From: Pseudorhodoferax sp. Leaf265
Lineage (GTDB): Bacteria; Pseudomonadota; Gammaproteobacteria; Burkholderiales; Burkholderiaceae_C
Direction of reading: 5' to 3'
NCBI RefSeq assembly: GCF_001422365.1
Contig: NZ_LMMT01000034.1
Span: 188,678 to 252,677, forward strand
DNA: 64,000 bases
Made by a program: the position numbers and the translations under genes. Below the pieces are notes generated by a model, which was not told the DNA's origin, ran no database searches, and worked only from the letters and a program-made list of their open reading frames with translations. Position 1 is the stretch's first letter; each line of letters begins with the position of its first letter. Of the stretch, positions 11,356-19,998 are shown one piece after another.

Positions 11356-12138
11356 ATGGCATACAGCATCGATCTTTCGGGCCGCGTGGCCTTGGTCACC
11401 GGGGCGTCGAGCGGGCTCGGCATGCAGTTCGCGCAGGTGCTTGCGCGCGCCGGTGCTGCCGTGGTGCTGGCCAGCCGGCGCATGGAGCGGCTCAAGCAGC
11501 TGCGCGCACGCATCGAGGGGGAGGGCGGCGACGCGCACGTGGTTGCGCTCGACGTGACCGACCTGCACTCCATCCGCGCGGCCGTGGCGCATGCGGAGAC
11601 CGAGGTCGGCTCCATCGACATCCTGGTGAACAACTCCGGCGTGAGCACCATGCAGCGGCTGCAGGATGTGCAGGAGGACGACTACGACGAGATGTTCGAC
11701 ACCAACGTCAAGGGCTCCTTCTTCGTCGCACAGGAGGTCGGCAGGCGCATGCTGGCCAGGGCGCGCGGCGCCGCGCCGGGCAGCTGGACGGGCGGGCGCA
11801 TCATCAACGTGGCCTCGATGGCCGGCATCAAGGCCATGCCGCAGATCGGCGTGTACAGCATGACCAAGGCCGCGGTGGTGCACATGACGCGGGCCATGGC
11901 GCAGGAGTGGGGCCGCTTCGGCATCAACGTGAACGCGCTGTGCCCGGGCTACATCGACACCGAGCTCAACCACGCGCATTGGCAGACCGAGCAGGGCAAG
12001 AAGCTCGTGCAGACGCTGCCGCGCAAGCGCGTGGGCAAGCCACAGGACCTGGACGCGCTGATCGTGCTGCTGGCCAGCGACCAGAGCCACTTCATCAACG
12101 GGGCCGTGATCGCGGCCGACGACGGGTTCGCGGCATGA
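11356..12138 (+). CDS. Short-chain dehydrogenase/reductase (SDR family)
   Basis: A 260-residue classical SDR. The cofactor motif TGASSGLGMQ is at residues 15-24, NNSG follows at about 92-95, and the catalytic Tyr-x-x-x-Lys is YSMTK (167-171) with an upstream serine in NVASM. The arginine pair ASRRMERL after the second strand favours NADP(H). It ends in a 4-base ATGA overlap with a thioesterase gene, so the two are translationally coupled. With ETF-QO nearby, a role in 3-hydroxyacyl or alcohol oxidation in acyl-CoA catabolism is plausible, but the substrate is not evident. Confidence 0.9.
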   Translation: MAYSIDLSGRVALVTGASSGLGMQFAQVLARAGAAVVLASRRMERLKQLRARIEGEGGDAHVVALDVTDLHSIRAAVAHAETEVGSIDILVNNSGVSTMQRLQDVQEDDYDEMFDTNVKGSFFVAQEVGRRMLARARGAAPGSWTGGRIINVASMAGIKAMPQIGVYSMTKAAVVHMTRAMAQEWGRFGINVNALCPGYIDTELNHAHWQTEQGKKLVQTLPRKRVGKPQDLDALIVLLASDQSHFINGAVIAADDGFAA

Positions 12139-12557
12139 GGATCGCCATCCCCGAACGCAAGAAGCTGGTCTACGAGGCACGCATCGCGATGCGCTGGGGC
12201 GACATGGACGCCATGGGCCACCTGAACAACGCCAACTACTTCCGCTACATCGAGACCGCGCGCGTGGACTGGTTCCAGCAGCTGGGCTGCATGGCCAACG
12301 GCCGCGGCGCCGGGCCGCTGATCGTCAACGCCTTCTGCAACTTCTACGCGCAGCTGCAGTACCCGGGCGAGGTCATCGTGAAGCTCTACGCCAGCGACCC
12401 GGGGCGCACCACCTTCGAAACCTGGGCGACGCTGGCACGCGCCGATGCGCCCGAGGTGGTCTGCGCCGAAGGTGGCGGCACCACCATGTGGGTGGACTAC
12501 GAGGTGGGCAAGGCCGCGGCGCTGCCGGACTGGCTGCGCGCCACCGTGGCGGACTGA
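12135..12557 (+). CDS. Acyl-CoA thioesterase, 4-hydroxybenzoyl-CoA thioesterase (hot-dog) family
   Basis: A 140-residue single hot-dog-fold protein. The family motif WGDMDAMGHLNNANYFRYIETARVDWF lies at about residues 21-47, and the aspartate in MDAMGHLNN is the probable catalytic residue. These enzymes hydrolyse short-chain or aromatic acyl-CoA thioesters. The ATG overlaps the TGA of the SDR gene. The gene is convergent with the alkylhydroperoxidase-like gene; the two stop codons are separated by a single base. Confidence 0.9.
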   Translation: MRIAIPERKKLVYEARIAMRWGDMDAMGHLNNANYFRYIETARVDWFQQLGCMANGRGAGPLIVNAFCNFYAQLQYPGEVIVKLYASDPGRTTFETWATLARADAPEVVCAEGGGTTMWVDYEVGKAAALPDWLRATVAD

Positions 12558-12558
12558 G

Positions 12559-13149
12559 CTACTTCCTGGCCTTGGGCACCCGGCCCATCAGGTAGAACTC
12601 TTCGTTCGGCAGCATGCCGCTGAAGCTGGCCATGCGGTTGGACAGGCCGAAGAAGGCGGTGATGGCGCCAATGTCCCAGGCGTCCTCGTCGCTGAAGCCG
12701 TGCTCGGCCAGCGCGGCGAAGTCGGCATCGTCGATGGCGTGCGAGCGCTCGCAGACCTTCATCGCGAAGGCCAGCATGGCGCGCTGGCGCGGCGTGATGT
12801 CGGCCTTGCGCCAGTTCACGGCCACCTGGTCGGCCACCAGCGGCTTCTTCTCGTAGATGCGCAGCAGCGCGCCATGCGCGACCACGCAGTACAGGCACTG
12901 GTTGGCCGCGCTGGTGGCGGTGACGATCATCTCGCGGTCGCCCTTGGTCAGCGCGCTGCTGCGGCCCACGCTCTCGGGATCCATCAAGGCGTCGTGGTAG
13001 GCGAAGAAGGCGCGCCACTCGGCCGGTCGGCGCGCCAGCGCGAGGAACACGTTGGGGACGAAGCCGGCCTTCTCCTGCACTGCGAGGATCTTGGTGCGCA
13101 GGTCGTCGGGCAGGGTGTCGAGGTCGGGCAGGGGATAGCGTTCGGGCAC
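12559..13149 (-). CDS. Peroxidase-related protein, AhpD / carboxymuconolactone decarboxylase fold
   Basis: A 196-residue protein of the peroxidase-related group with an AhpD-like core. The redox pair is in NQCLYCVVAHGALLR (about residues 100-114), the CxxC-x-x-x-H arrangement expected for a thiol peroxidase or hydroperoxidase. I chose the GTG start (protein VPERYPLPDLDTL) because a good AAGGAG site lies 7 bases before it; an ATG 18 codons upstream would add a basic, low-complexity leader. The C-terminal FFGLSNRMASFSGMLPNEEFY matches the family. The physiological substrate is unknown. Confidence 0.85.
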   Translation of the reverse strand: MPERYPLPDLDTLPDDLRTKILAVQEKAGFVPNVFLALARRPAEWRAFFAYHDALMDPESVGRSSALTKGDREMIVTATSAANQCLYCVVAHGALLRIYEKKPLVADQVAVNWRKADITPRQRAMLAFAMKVCERSHAIDDADFAALAEHGFSDEDAWDIGAITAFFGLSNRMASFSGMLPNEEFYLMGRVPKARK

Positions 13150-13221
13150 CTGGTGTCTCCTTGGGCGTGGCTGGTGGATGGACGGGGTCGCCCCTTGTAC
13201 CACCCCGCCCGACAGGGCCGG

Positions 13222-14484
13222 CTATTTGAGCGCCCGGCCGACGGTGCCGCCCAGCGGTGTCGCCAGCTGCGAGGGCACCCAATCGCCCGTGTTGTCGTTG
13301 CGCCCCTGCAGCAGGTAGCGCGCGTCGGCCTGGCCGTACTGGCGGACTGCCTGCGCCGAGAACTTGCCGATGTCGGTGGATGGGGCACGCAGGCGGTTGA
13401 CGATCAGCACCTTCTTCGTTTCCGGGAAGTCGGCCATCATGTTCTGGTCTCCTTCGCTGTCGCCGGCCACGAAGGCCGGACCGTAGCCATAGCGCGGGAC
13501 GAGGAAGCGCCGGATGTTCCTGGTCTTGCCGGCGCCCTGGGTCTGGTCGTAACCGCGGCGGAACTCGGGCTGGATGCGGCCATCGGCGTCGCGTTCGAGC
13601 TCCATGGCCAGCACGCGGTCGGCCGGGTTCCCGTAGCCGAATTCGGGGTTGGACGAGATCTCGCGGATCACGTCGACGAACGAGGCGGAGCACACCCAGA
13701 CATCCCATCCGGCCTGGCGGAACCGCTGGTACAGCGCCTGCATCTCGGGCTGCAGGCGCAGGCCGTTCTTCCAGCTGACCGACACCACGCCGGCGCGGCC
13801 GGGCAAACCGGCGGGCGACGTCCAAGTGACCTTGGCGACCGGTTGGCCGAGTTGCCAGCGCACCGTCTTGACCGTCATGTCGCGCACCTGGTCCTGCGTC
13901 AGCCCGGCGAACAGGTAGGTGACCCAGGGGTAGGCCGTGTCGTGGTCGAAGGTGTCGCCGATGGCCTCGTAGAGGTAGCGCAGCTTGGTGGTGAAGGCGG
14001 CGTAGTGGGGGCTGGCCTTGACGGTTTCCAGCGGAAGATTGCCCTTCAGGCCGCCGTAGTTGGCATGGAGCCAGGTGTAGCTCGCCACGATGTCCTGCGC
14101 GATGGCGTCGATGGCCACGGACCGGCCCGCGGCATTGTTGTGCGCAGCGACGAAAGGCGTGGCCGGAATGTTGCGGCGGATCGCAGTGTCCAGTTGGGCA
14201 GGCGTCGCGCCGAAGGCCAGGTTTTCCAGCTGGTAGATCAGAACGGCTTCTTCGATGTCCAGGAAGATGCTGGTGTTGTCCCAGTCGAACACGGCATACG
14301 GGGGCTTGGCAGGCTGGTAGCCGGCACTGCGCTTGCCCAGTGCTTCGATGAGCGCCTCGACCTGGCTTCGATTGAAGGTGTCCCATTGGCCCGGCAGTGC
14401 GGCAGTGGCGGGCGCGACGCTGGCACAACCGGCGGTTGCGAGGGCAGCGGACAAGGTGCTGAGAAGGAAGATGCGGCGTTGCAT
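13222..14484 (-). CDS. HAD-superfamily phosphatase, predicted lipoprotein
   Basis: A 420-residue protein with a lipoprotein signal (MQRRIFLLSTLSAALATAGC, lipid-modified Cys20). The HAD nucleophile motif is FDWDNTS (about residues 66-72). Motif II is probably in VWVCSASFVDV, and motif III/IV is GDSEGDQNMMADF. The DxDNT-type motif, length and periplasmic location recall phosphorylcholine phosphatases; that is family analogy, not proof. It lies 104 bases downstream of eutC on the same strand. A surface enzyme releasing ethanolamine or choline from phosphate esters would feed the adjacent ethanolamine pathway. Confidence 0.8.
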   Translation of the reverse strand: MQRRIFLLSTLSAALATAGCASVAPATAALPGQWDTFNRSQVEALIEALGKRSAGYQPAKPPYAVFDWDNTSIFLDIEEAVLIYQLENLAFGATPAQLDTAIRRNIPATPFVAAHNNAAGRSVAIDAIAQDIVASYTWLHANYGGLKGNLPLETVKASPHYAAFTTKLRYLYEAIGDTFDHDTAYPWVTYLFAGLTQDQVRDMTVKTVRWQLGQPVAKVTWTSPAGLPGRAGVVSVSWKNGLRLQPEMQALYQRFRQAGWDVWVCSASFVDVIREISSNPEFGYGNPADRVLAMELERDADGRIQPEFRRGYDQTQGAGKTRNIRRFLVPRYGYGPAFVAGDSEGDQNMMADFPETKKVLIVNRLRAPSTDIGKFSAQAVRQYGQADARYLLQGRNDNTGDWVPSQLATPLGGTVGRALK

Positions 14485-14588
14485 GAGGCGAAGCTTTGGA
14501 TGGTCGGGGTGTCGAGGGAACGGCGCGCGAGCGGCCCCCGGCGGGCGCAAGGCCCACCGCGCGCATGCCGGTGCAAGCAGGGGCGCTG

Positions 14589-15383
14589 TCAGTCGCGCTG
14601 GACGAGCGCAGGCGGAGTGGCGGAGTCCAGCACCGCCAGATCGCTTTCGTCCTTGAGTTCCACGCCCGTGAGCCCGCGGCGCAGAGACTCGCGCACGAGC
14701 CAGGCCAGCTTGAAGCCTGCTGCCGCATACGACAGGCCTTGCGGACGCACGTTGGAAATGCAGTTGCGCTGGGCGTCGTGGCGGCCACGGCGCGGGCCAT
14801 GCGTGAGATAGATGCCCAGGCTGTCGGGCGAGGACAGGCCAGGGCGTTCGCCGATCAGGATGGCGGCCAGGCGTGCCCCGAATGCCTCGCCGATCTCGTC
14901 GGCGAGCGCGACGCGTGCCTGTGTGGCGATGACCACGGGCGCCAGCCGCAGCCCGGCTGCCAGCAACGGGCGCAGGGCAGCGAGCAGTGGCACGGCATGG
15001 CGCGCCACGGCCAGCGAGGACAGGCCGTCGCCGACCACGAGGCACAGGTCGCAGCCAGTGCCGGCTTCGGCGCGCAGGCGTTGCGCATCGTCCGCGTCCA
15101 GCTGGCGCCCGAGGTCGGGCCGGCGCAGGTAGGTGGCGCGGTCGCTGGCGCCGCTGTGCACGCTGCGGGTCTCCCAACCCTCGGCCCGCAATGCGCTGGC
15201 CAGGGCCTCGGTGTCCAGCGCGGCGTGGATGGCGTCGCGCGCCATCGCATGCGCCCAGCCGAAGCGCAGCGTCTCGTCCGTGGGCATGCCCTGGCCGGCC
15301 CGGCCCAGCGCGAGGCGTGCGGGCGTGGCGGCGCGCCATTCCTGCCAGGGGTCGTGGGTCACGCCGGTCGTGGGCGCGTTCAT
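14589..15383 (-). CDS. eutC: Ethanolamine ammonia-lyase small subunit
   Basis: A 264-residue light chain of adenosylcobalamin-dependent ethanolamine ammonia-lyase, which splits ethanolamine into acetaldehyde and ammonia. Signatures include GCDLCLVVGDGLSSLAVARHA (about residues 110-130), LIGERPGLSSPDSLGIYLTHGPRRG (176-200) and RNCISNVRPQGLSYAAAG. Its ATG overlaps the eutB stop by 4 bases, so the subunits are translationally coupled. No carboxysome shell or reactivase (eutA) gene is visible, so this is the short, shell-less type. Confidence 0.96.
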   Translation of the reverse strand: MNAPTTGVTHDPWQEWRAATPARLALGRAGQGMPTDETLRFGWAHAMARDAIHAALDTEALASALRAEGWETRSVHSGASDRATYLRRPDLGRQLDADDAQRLRAEAGTGCDLCLVVGDGLSSLAVARHAVPLLAALRPLLAAGLRLAPVVIATQARVALADEIGEAFGARLAAILIGERPGLSSPDSLGIYLTHGPRRGRHDAQRNCISNVRPQGLSYAAAGFKLAWLVRESLRRGLTGVELKDESDLAVLDSATPPALVQRD

Positions 15384-16780
15384 GCCTGCGCCTCCAGCGC
15401 CGCGAGGCCGCCCATGCCCTGCAGCAAGCGGGCGGCGGCGCCGGACAGGAGCCGCCCGTCGCCATCCGCCAGCTGCATGCGCGCGAGCCAGGCCTCGAAC
15501 TCGGGTGCGCGCCTGAGGCCCATGGTCTCGCGCACGAACAGCGCGTCGTGGAAGGAGGTACTCTGGTAGTTCAGCATCACGTCGTCGGCGCCCGGCACGC
15601 CGATCACGAAGTTCACGCCGGCGGCGGCCAGCAGCACCAGCAGCGTGTCCATGTCGTCCTGGTCGGCTTCGGCGTGGTTGGTGTAGCAGATGTCGCAGCC
15701 CAGCGGCAGGCCCATGAGCTTGCCGCAGAAGTGGTCCTCCAGGCCGGCACGGATGATCTGCTTGCCGTCGTACAGGTACTCGGGGCCGATGAAGCCGACC
15801 ACGGTGTTGACCAGCAGCGGCCGGTAGCGCCGCGCCAGTGCGTAGGCGCGGGCCTCGCAGGTCTGCTGGTCCACGCCGTGGTGGGCGTTGGCAGACAGCG
15901 CGCTGCCCTGGCCGGTCTCAAAGTACATGACGTTGTCCCCGAGCGTGCCGCGGCCCAGCGCGCGCGCGGCGGCGCAGGCCTCGTCCAGCAGTTCGGGCGT
16001 GACGCCGAAGGACAGGTTGGCCTGCTCGGTGCCGGCGATGGACTGGAACACGAGGTCGACCGGCGCGCCGGCTTCCATGAGCCGCAGCGTGTTGGTCACG
16101 TGCGTGAGCACGCAGCTTTGCGTGGGGATCTGGAAGCGCGCGATGACCTCGTCCAGCAGGTGCAGCAGGCGCCCCAGCACCGGCAGGCTGTCGGAGGCCG
16201 GGTTCAGGCCGATCACGGCGTCCCCGGCGCCGTAGAGCAGGCCGTCCAGCGTCGACGCCGCAACACCGCGCAGGTCGTCCGTGGGGTGGTTGGGTTGCAG
16301 CCGCACGGCCAGCCGGCCCGGCAAGCCGATGGTGTTGCGAAAGCGCGTGACGACGCGGCACTTGCGCGCCACGGCGATCAGGTCCTGGTTGCGCATGAGC
16401 TTGGAAACTGCCGCCACCATCTCGGGCGTGAGGCCGGGTGCCAGTGCCGCCAGGGTCGGGCCATCGACGGCGTCGGACAGCAGCCAGTCGCGCAGCGCGC
16501 CGACCGTGAGCGAGGCGACTGGCGCGAACGCCGCGGCATCGTGCGTGTCGATGATGAGCCGCGTGATGTTGTCGTCCTCGTAAGGGACCAGCGCTTCGTC
16601 GAGGAACTGCGTGAGCGGCGTGTCGGCCAGGACATGGCGCGCCGCCATGCGCTGCTGGGCCGTGGCCGCGCCGATGCCGGCCAGGTAGTCGCCCGAGCGC
16701 GCGGGGCTGGCGCAGGCCAGCACCTGGCGCAGGTCGTCGAACGCGAAGACCTGTTGGGCCAGCGTGGTGCGGTAGCGCAT
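15380..16780 (-). CDS. eutB: Ethanolamine ammonia-lyase large subunit
   Basis: A 466-residue heavy chain forming the TIM-barrel active site. Recognisable parts include RLQPNHPTDDLRGVAASTLDGLLYGAGDAVIGLNP, SIAGTEQANLSFGVTPELLDEA and the C-terminal CDICYTNHAEADQDDMD. The start MRYRTTLAQQVFAFDDLRQVLA is the family N-terminus. The permease gene ends one base before this start region, giving the tightly packed order permease-eutB-eutC. Length is normal (about 450-470). Confidence 0.97.
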   Translation of the reverse strand: MRYRTTLAQQVFAFDDLRQVLACASPARSGDYLAGIGAATAQQRMAARHVLADTPLTQFLDEALVPYEDDNITRLIIDTHDAAAFAPVASLTVGALRDWLLSDAVDGPTLAALAPGLTPEMVAAVSKLMRNQDLIAVARKCRVVTRFRNTIGLPGRLAVRLQPNHPTDDLRGVAASTLDGLLYGAGDAVIGLNPASDSLPVLGRLLHLLDEVIARFQIPTQSCVLTHVTNTLRLMEAGAPVDLVFQSIAGTEQANLSFGVTPELLDEACAAARALGRGTLGDNVMYFETGQGSALSANAHHGVDQQTCEARAYALARRYRPLLVNTVVGFIGPEYLYDGKQIIRAGLEDHFCGKLMGLPLGCDICYTNHAEADQDDMDTLLVLLAAAGVNFVIGVPGADDVMLNYQSTSFHDALFVRETMGLRRAPEFEAWLARMQLADGDGRLLSGAAARLLQGMGGLAALEAQA

Positions 16781-16781
16781 G

Positions 16782-18191
16782 TCAGTCGGTTCCGGAAAGC
16801 AGCTTATCGTGTGCCGCGGCGGCGCGCTGGTCGGCCGTCAGCCGGAAGTACGCGTAGGCCAAGGCCATCAGCACGCAGAACAGCACCGTCAGCAGGGTGT
16901 TGAACCAGACCATCGCGCCCAGGCAGACCAGGCCCAGCCCGAGCGCAATGGCCGGGAACACGGGATAGAACGGCGCACGGTAGGGCCGGTGCAGATGCGG
17001 CTCGCTGGTGCGCAGCTTGAACAGCGCGGCCATGGACACGAGGTACATGACGATGGCGCCCAGCACGGCCATGGTCACGATGTTGGCGGTCAGCGTCTGG
17101 CCGCCGAAGCTGATCCATTCGTCGCTGAAGATGGCGGCCACGCCGACCACGCCACCGGCGACAAGCGCGCGGTGCGGCGTGCCGAAGCGCGGGCTCAGTG
17201 CGGCGAAGTAGCGCGGCAGATAACCAGCGCGGGCCAGTGCGAAGATCTGGCGCGAGTAGCCCATGATGATGCCGTGGAAGGAGGCGATGAGCCCGAACAG
17301 CCCGATCCACACCATCATGTGCAGCCAGCCGCTGCTTGCGCCCACCACCACCTTCATGGCCTGCGGCAGCGGGTCGTTGATGTTGGCAAGCGTGCGCCAG
17401 TCGCCCACGCCGCCGGCGAACACCATCACGCCGAAGGCCAGCACGACCAGCGTGACGATGCCCGTGGTGTAGGCGACGGGAATCGTGCGGTGCGGGTCGC
17501 GCGCCTCCTCGGCGGCCATGGCCGCGCCCTCGATGGCCAGGAAGAACCAGATCGCGAACGGGATCGAGGCGAAGATGCCGGCGATGGCCTTGCCGTCCAG
17601 CACACTGCTGCCGGCCCAGCCATTGGCAACGAAGTTGGCCATGGACCAGCCTGGCGCAACCACACCCATGAACACCAGCAGCTCGAAGATGGCCAGCAGC
17701 GTGACGAACAGCTCGAAGGTGGCGGCGATGCTGACGCCCACCCAGTTCAGCGCGATGAAGACCACGTAGGCGCCCAGCGCGATCATCTTGGGGTCGACGC
17801 CCGGGAACTGCACGTTGAGGTAGGCGCCGATGGCCAGCGCGATGGCCGGCGGCGCGAACACGAACTCCACCAACGTGGCGAATCCGGCGATGAAGCCGGC
17901 GGTGGGACCGAATGCGCGCCGCGCATAGGCAAAGGGCCCGCCGGCGTGCGGGATGGCCGTGGACAGCTCGGTGAAGCTGAAGATGAAGGTGGTGTACATG
18001 GCTGCCACCAGCACCGTGGCGACCAGGAAGCCCAGCGTGCCGGCCGTGTTCCAGCCGTAGCTCCAGCCGAAGTACTCGCCAGAGATGACCAGCCCGACGG
18101 CGATGCCCCAGAGCTGCAGCGGTCCCAGGACCTTTTTGAGATGGCCCGAGGCGGGGGCGGCGGAGGAAGAGGAGGAGGGGATGGCACTCAT
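16782..18191 (-). CDS. eat: Ethanolamine permease (APC superfamily)
   Basis: A 469-residue transporter with about 12 membrane helices. Features typical of the amino-acid/ethanolamine permease group include GPLQLWGIAVGLVISGEYFGWSYGW near residue 25, FTELSTAIPHAGGPFAYARRAFGP, and the loop EGAAMAAEEARDPHRTIP. The N-terminus is serine-rich (MSAIPSSSSSAAPASGHLKK). An in-frame start 61 codons upstream was rejected because it would cover the divergent promoter region. It is the first gene of the eut operon and diverges from the AraC regulator across 173 bases. Confidence 0.93.
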   Translation of the reverse strand: MSAIPSSSSSAAPASGHLKKVLGPLQLWGIAVGLVISGEYFGWSYGWNTAGTLGFLVATVLVAAMYTTFIFSFTELSTAIPHAGGPFAYARRAFGPTAGFIAGFATLVEFVFAPPAIALAIGAYLNVQFPGVDPKMIALGAYVVFIALNWVGVSIAATFELFVTLLAIFELLVFMGVVAPGWSMANFVANGWAGSSVLDGKAIAGIFASIPFAIWFFLAIEGAAMAAEEARDPHRTIPVAYTTGIVTLVVLAFGVMVFAGGVGDWRTLANINDPLPQAMKVVVGASSGWLHMMVWIGLFGLIASFHGIIMGYSRQIFALARAGYLPRYFAALSPRFGTPHRALVAGGVVGVAAIFSDEWISFGGQTLTANIVTMAVLGAIVMYLVSMAALFKLRTSEPHLHRPYRAPFYPVFPAIALGLGLVCLGAMVWFNTLLTVLFCVLMALAYAYFRLTADQRAAAAHDKLLSGTD

Positions 18192-18364
18192 CGCAGTGGC
18201 GCTCGACGCGGAGCAGGTGACGGGGATGCGCCGATTGCACCCGCGCCGCCGGGCAGCGGCTATCCGCTTTCGGAAAATCTGCGCCCTGCGGTCCGCAGCG
18301 CCGAGCGCTGGCGTGGCACCGGTCTTGCATATACGCTCGCATGGATCGCCTGGGAGAAGTGCGG

Positions 18365-19378
18365 ATGCAGACAAGCCGACCCGCCATGGAGGCTGCCTAC
18401 AGCGTGCGCCGCAGCGCCGATGTGGACGAGCACGCCGGTCACCTGTCCTCCTGGCGCCAGGAGTACGACCAGCTGTCGTGCGGCCATTTCACCGGAATGG
18501 TGCGCGAGCTCTGGCTGCATGCACCGCGCTTGCAGGTGTTCCACGAGTTCACGGACCAGCAGACCAGCCAGCGCTGCCGTCCCTGGTCGGGCTCCGTCTG
18601 GTTCGGCATTCCCGATGGGCTGGGCGAAGGCCTGGTGCATTTCTGCGGCCGGCTGCAGCCGGACGAGCGACCGCGCACCCTCATGGCCGCGCGGGCGGAC
18701 GCCGGCTTTGCGCTGCGCACACCGCAGCGCTTCGGCATCTACGGCGTGGTGCTGGACGAAGAATGGCTCGCGGCCCGGTGCGACGCGCTGGGCCTGGCGC
18801 CGCTGCTGCAGGGGCGCCCCGAGGTCTGCGCAGCCCCGCTGTCGCCGCACCGGCATGTGGCGCTGTGCCAGACCATCGAGTCCATGCTGGCGCTGGGCGC
18901 CAGCGACGAGGCCGCCCAGCCCTGGGGGCTGCGCGCCATGCACATCCTGGGCGGGCAGTTGTTGCGGCTGCTGGGCCAGTGCTGCGACGACGCCGCCTTG
19001 CAGGGCCCGCCGGCCAGCGCGCAGCGGCGCCTGGCCCTGGTCATGGCCGCGCGCGACATGGCGGCCGAGCCGTTCAACCACCTGCTGTCGGTGGAGGATC
19101 TGTGCGCGCAGCTGCACCTGACGCCGCGCACGCTGCACAACCACTTCCTCGGCACCGTGGGCGTCTCGCCGGCGGAATTCCTGCGCTCGGTGCGGCTCAA
19201 TGCCTGTCGGCGCCGGCTGCGCGGTACCTGCGCCGAGCAACTGCACGTGCAGGACGTGGCAGCGCAGTGGGGTTTCTTCCACATGGGCCGCTTTGCGCAG
19301 GCCTACAGGGAACTGTTCGGCGAGCTGCCTTCGCAGACGCTGCGCCTGTCGCGCCAGGCCGCGCCGCTCAGCGCGTGA
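18365..19378 (+). CDS. AraC-family regulator, probable activator of the ethanolamine operon
   Basis: A 337-residue protein with an N-terminal effector domain (about 1-215) and a C-terminal AraC helix-turn-helix pair. LLSVEDLCAQLHLTPRTLHNHFLGTVGVSPAEFLRSVRLN and VAAQWGFFHMGRFAQAYRELFGELPSQTLR (residues about 240-325) are the family DNA-binding elements. The length and divergent position to Eat-EutB-EutC match EutR-type regulators. Start ATG 18365 was chosen because GGGAGAAG lies 7-9 bases upstream; an ATG 8 codons earlier is possible. Its 3' end overlaps the convergent PAS-LuxR gene by 11 bases. Confidence 0.88.
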   Translation: MQTSRPAMEAAYSVRRSADVDEHAGHLSSWRQEYDQLSCGHFTGMVRELWLHAPRLQVFHEFTDQQTSQRCRPWSGSVWFGIPDGLGEGLVHFCGRLQPDERPRTLMAARADAGFALRTPQRFGIYGVVLDEEWLAARCDALGLAPLLQGRPEVCAAPLSPHRHVALCQTIESMLALGASDEAAQPWGLRAMHILGGQLLRLLGQCCDDAALQGPPASAQRRLALVMAARDMAAEPFNHLLSVEDLCAQLHLTPRTLHNHFLGTVGVSPAEFLRSVRLNACRRRLRGTCAEQLHVQDVAAQWGFFHMGRFAQAYRELFGELPSQTLRLSRQAAPLSA

Positions 19379-19934
19379 TGAGCCGATGCACCAGATCGGC
19401 CGTGGAGCCGGCGCCGTACTTGCGCATCACGCGCGCACGGTAGATCTCCACCGTGCGGTGGCTGATGCCAAGCACGCGGCCGATTTCCTTGGCCGTGAGG
19501 CCCTGCATGACCTGGGCCGCGATCTCGCGCTCGCGTGGCGTGAGACTGGCATGCACGCTGCGGCGCGCGCTCAGGTCCTCGAAGCTCCAGATGCCGGCGG
19601 CGTGCGGGGCCGTGCGGTCGAAGGCCCGGCCCGTCACGTGGCACCAGAAGGCCTCGCCCTTGAAGCGGCCGTCCACGCGCCGCATGATGCGGTCGTCTGC
19701 GTACAGGCCCTTGGCGTTCATGATGGGTGTGATGCGCTCGCCGGTGCGTTCGTACTCGTCGGCACTCGGGTAGAGCACGCGGAACGATTGGCCGACGAGC
19801 TGCTCGCGCGCCGCGCCGAACATCTCGCACAGGTGGCGGTTGCAGTCCACAATCGTCCGCTCGCGCGATACCACGAGCCCGATGGGCGCCAGATCGAAGG
19901 CCAGCCGGTAGTCGATGTCCATCGGGATTCTCAT
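19368..19934 (-). CDS. PAS-LuxR transcriptional regulator
   Basis: A 188-residue two-domain regulator. The N-terminal PAS domain (about 5-115) includes FDLAPIGLVVSRERTIVDCNRHLCEMFG. The C-terminal LuxR-type helix-turn-helix contains LTPREREIAAQVMQGLTAKEIGRVLGISHRTVEIYRARVMRKYG (about 130-173). It lacks a receiver domain and so probably senses a ligand or redox signal through PAS. It diverges from the CoA-transferase genes, and a perfect palindrome lies 9 bases upstream of its start. An alternative start MDIDYRLAF lies 4 codons downstream. It likely controls scoAB and itself; that is inference. Confidence 0.87.
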   Translation of the reverse strand: MRIPMDIDYRLAFDLAPIGLVVSRERTIVDCNRHLCEMFGAAREQLVGQSFRVLYPSADEYERTGERITPIMNAKGLYADDRIMRRVDGRFKGEAFWCHVTGRAFDRTAPHAAGIWSFEDLSARRSVHASLTPREREIAAQVMQGLTAKEIGRVLGISHRTVEIYRARVMRKYGAGSTADLVHRLITR

Positions 19935-19942
19935 TAGGAAAA

Positions 19943-19964
19943 ACTACGTACCTGGCTACGTAGT
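19943..19964. promoter_or_regulatory. Perfect palindromic operator between the PAS-LuxR gene and scoA
   Basis: ACTACGTA and its exact complement TACGTAGT are separated by six bases (CCTGGC). Each arm carries a TACGTA core. The site lies just upstream of the regulator start and 34 bases upstream of scoA. It is the best candidate binding site for the PAS-LuxR protein; which regulator binds is inferred. Confidence 0.7.
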
Positions 19965-19998
19965 ATCGTCCGCCCATCCGAATCCACAGGAGGCTCTC

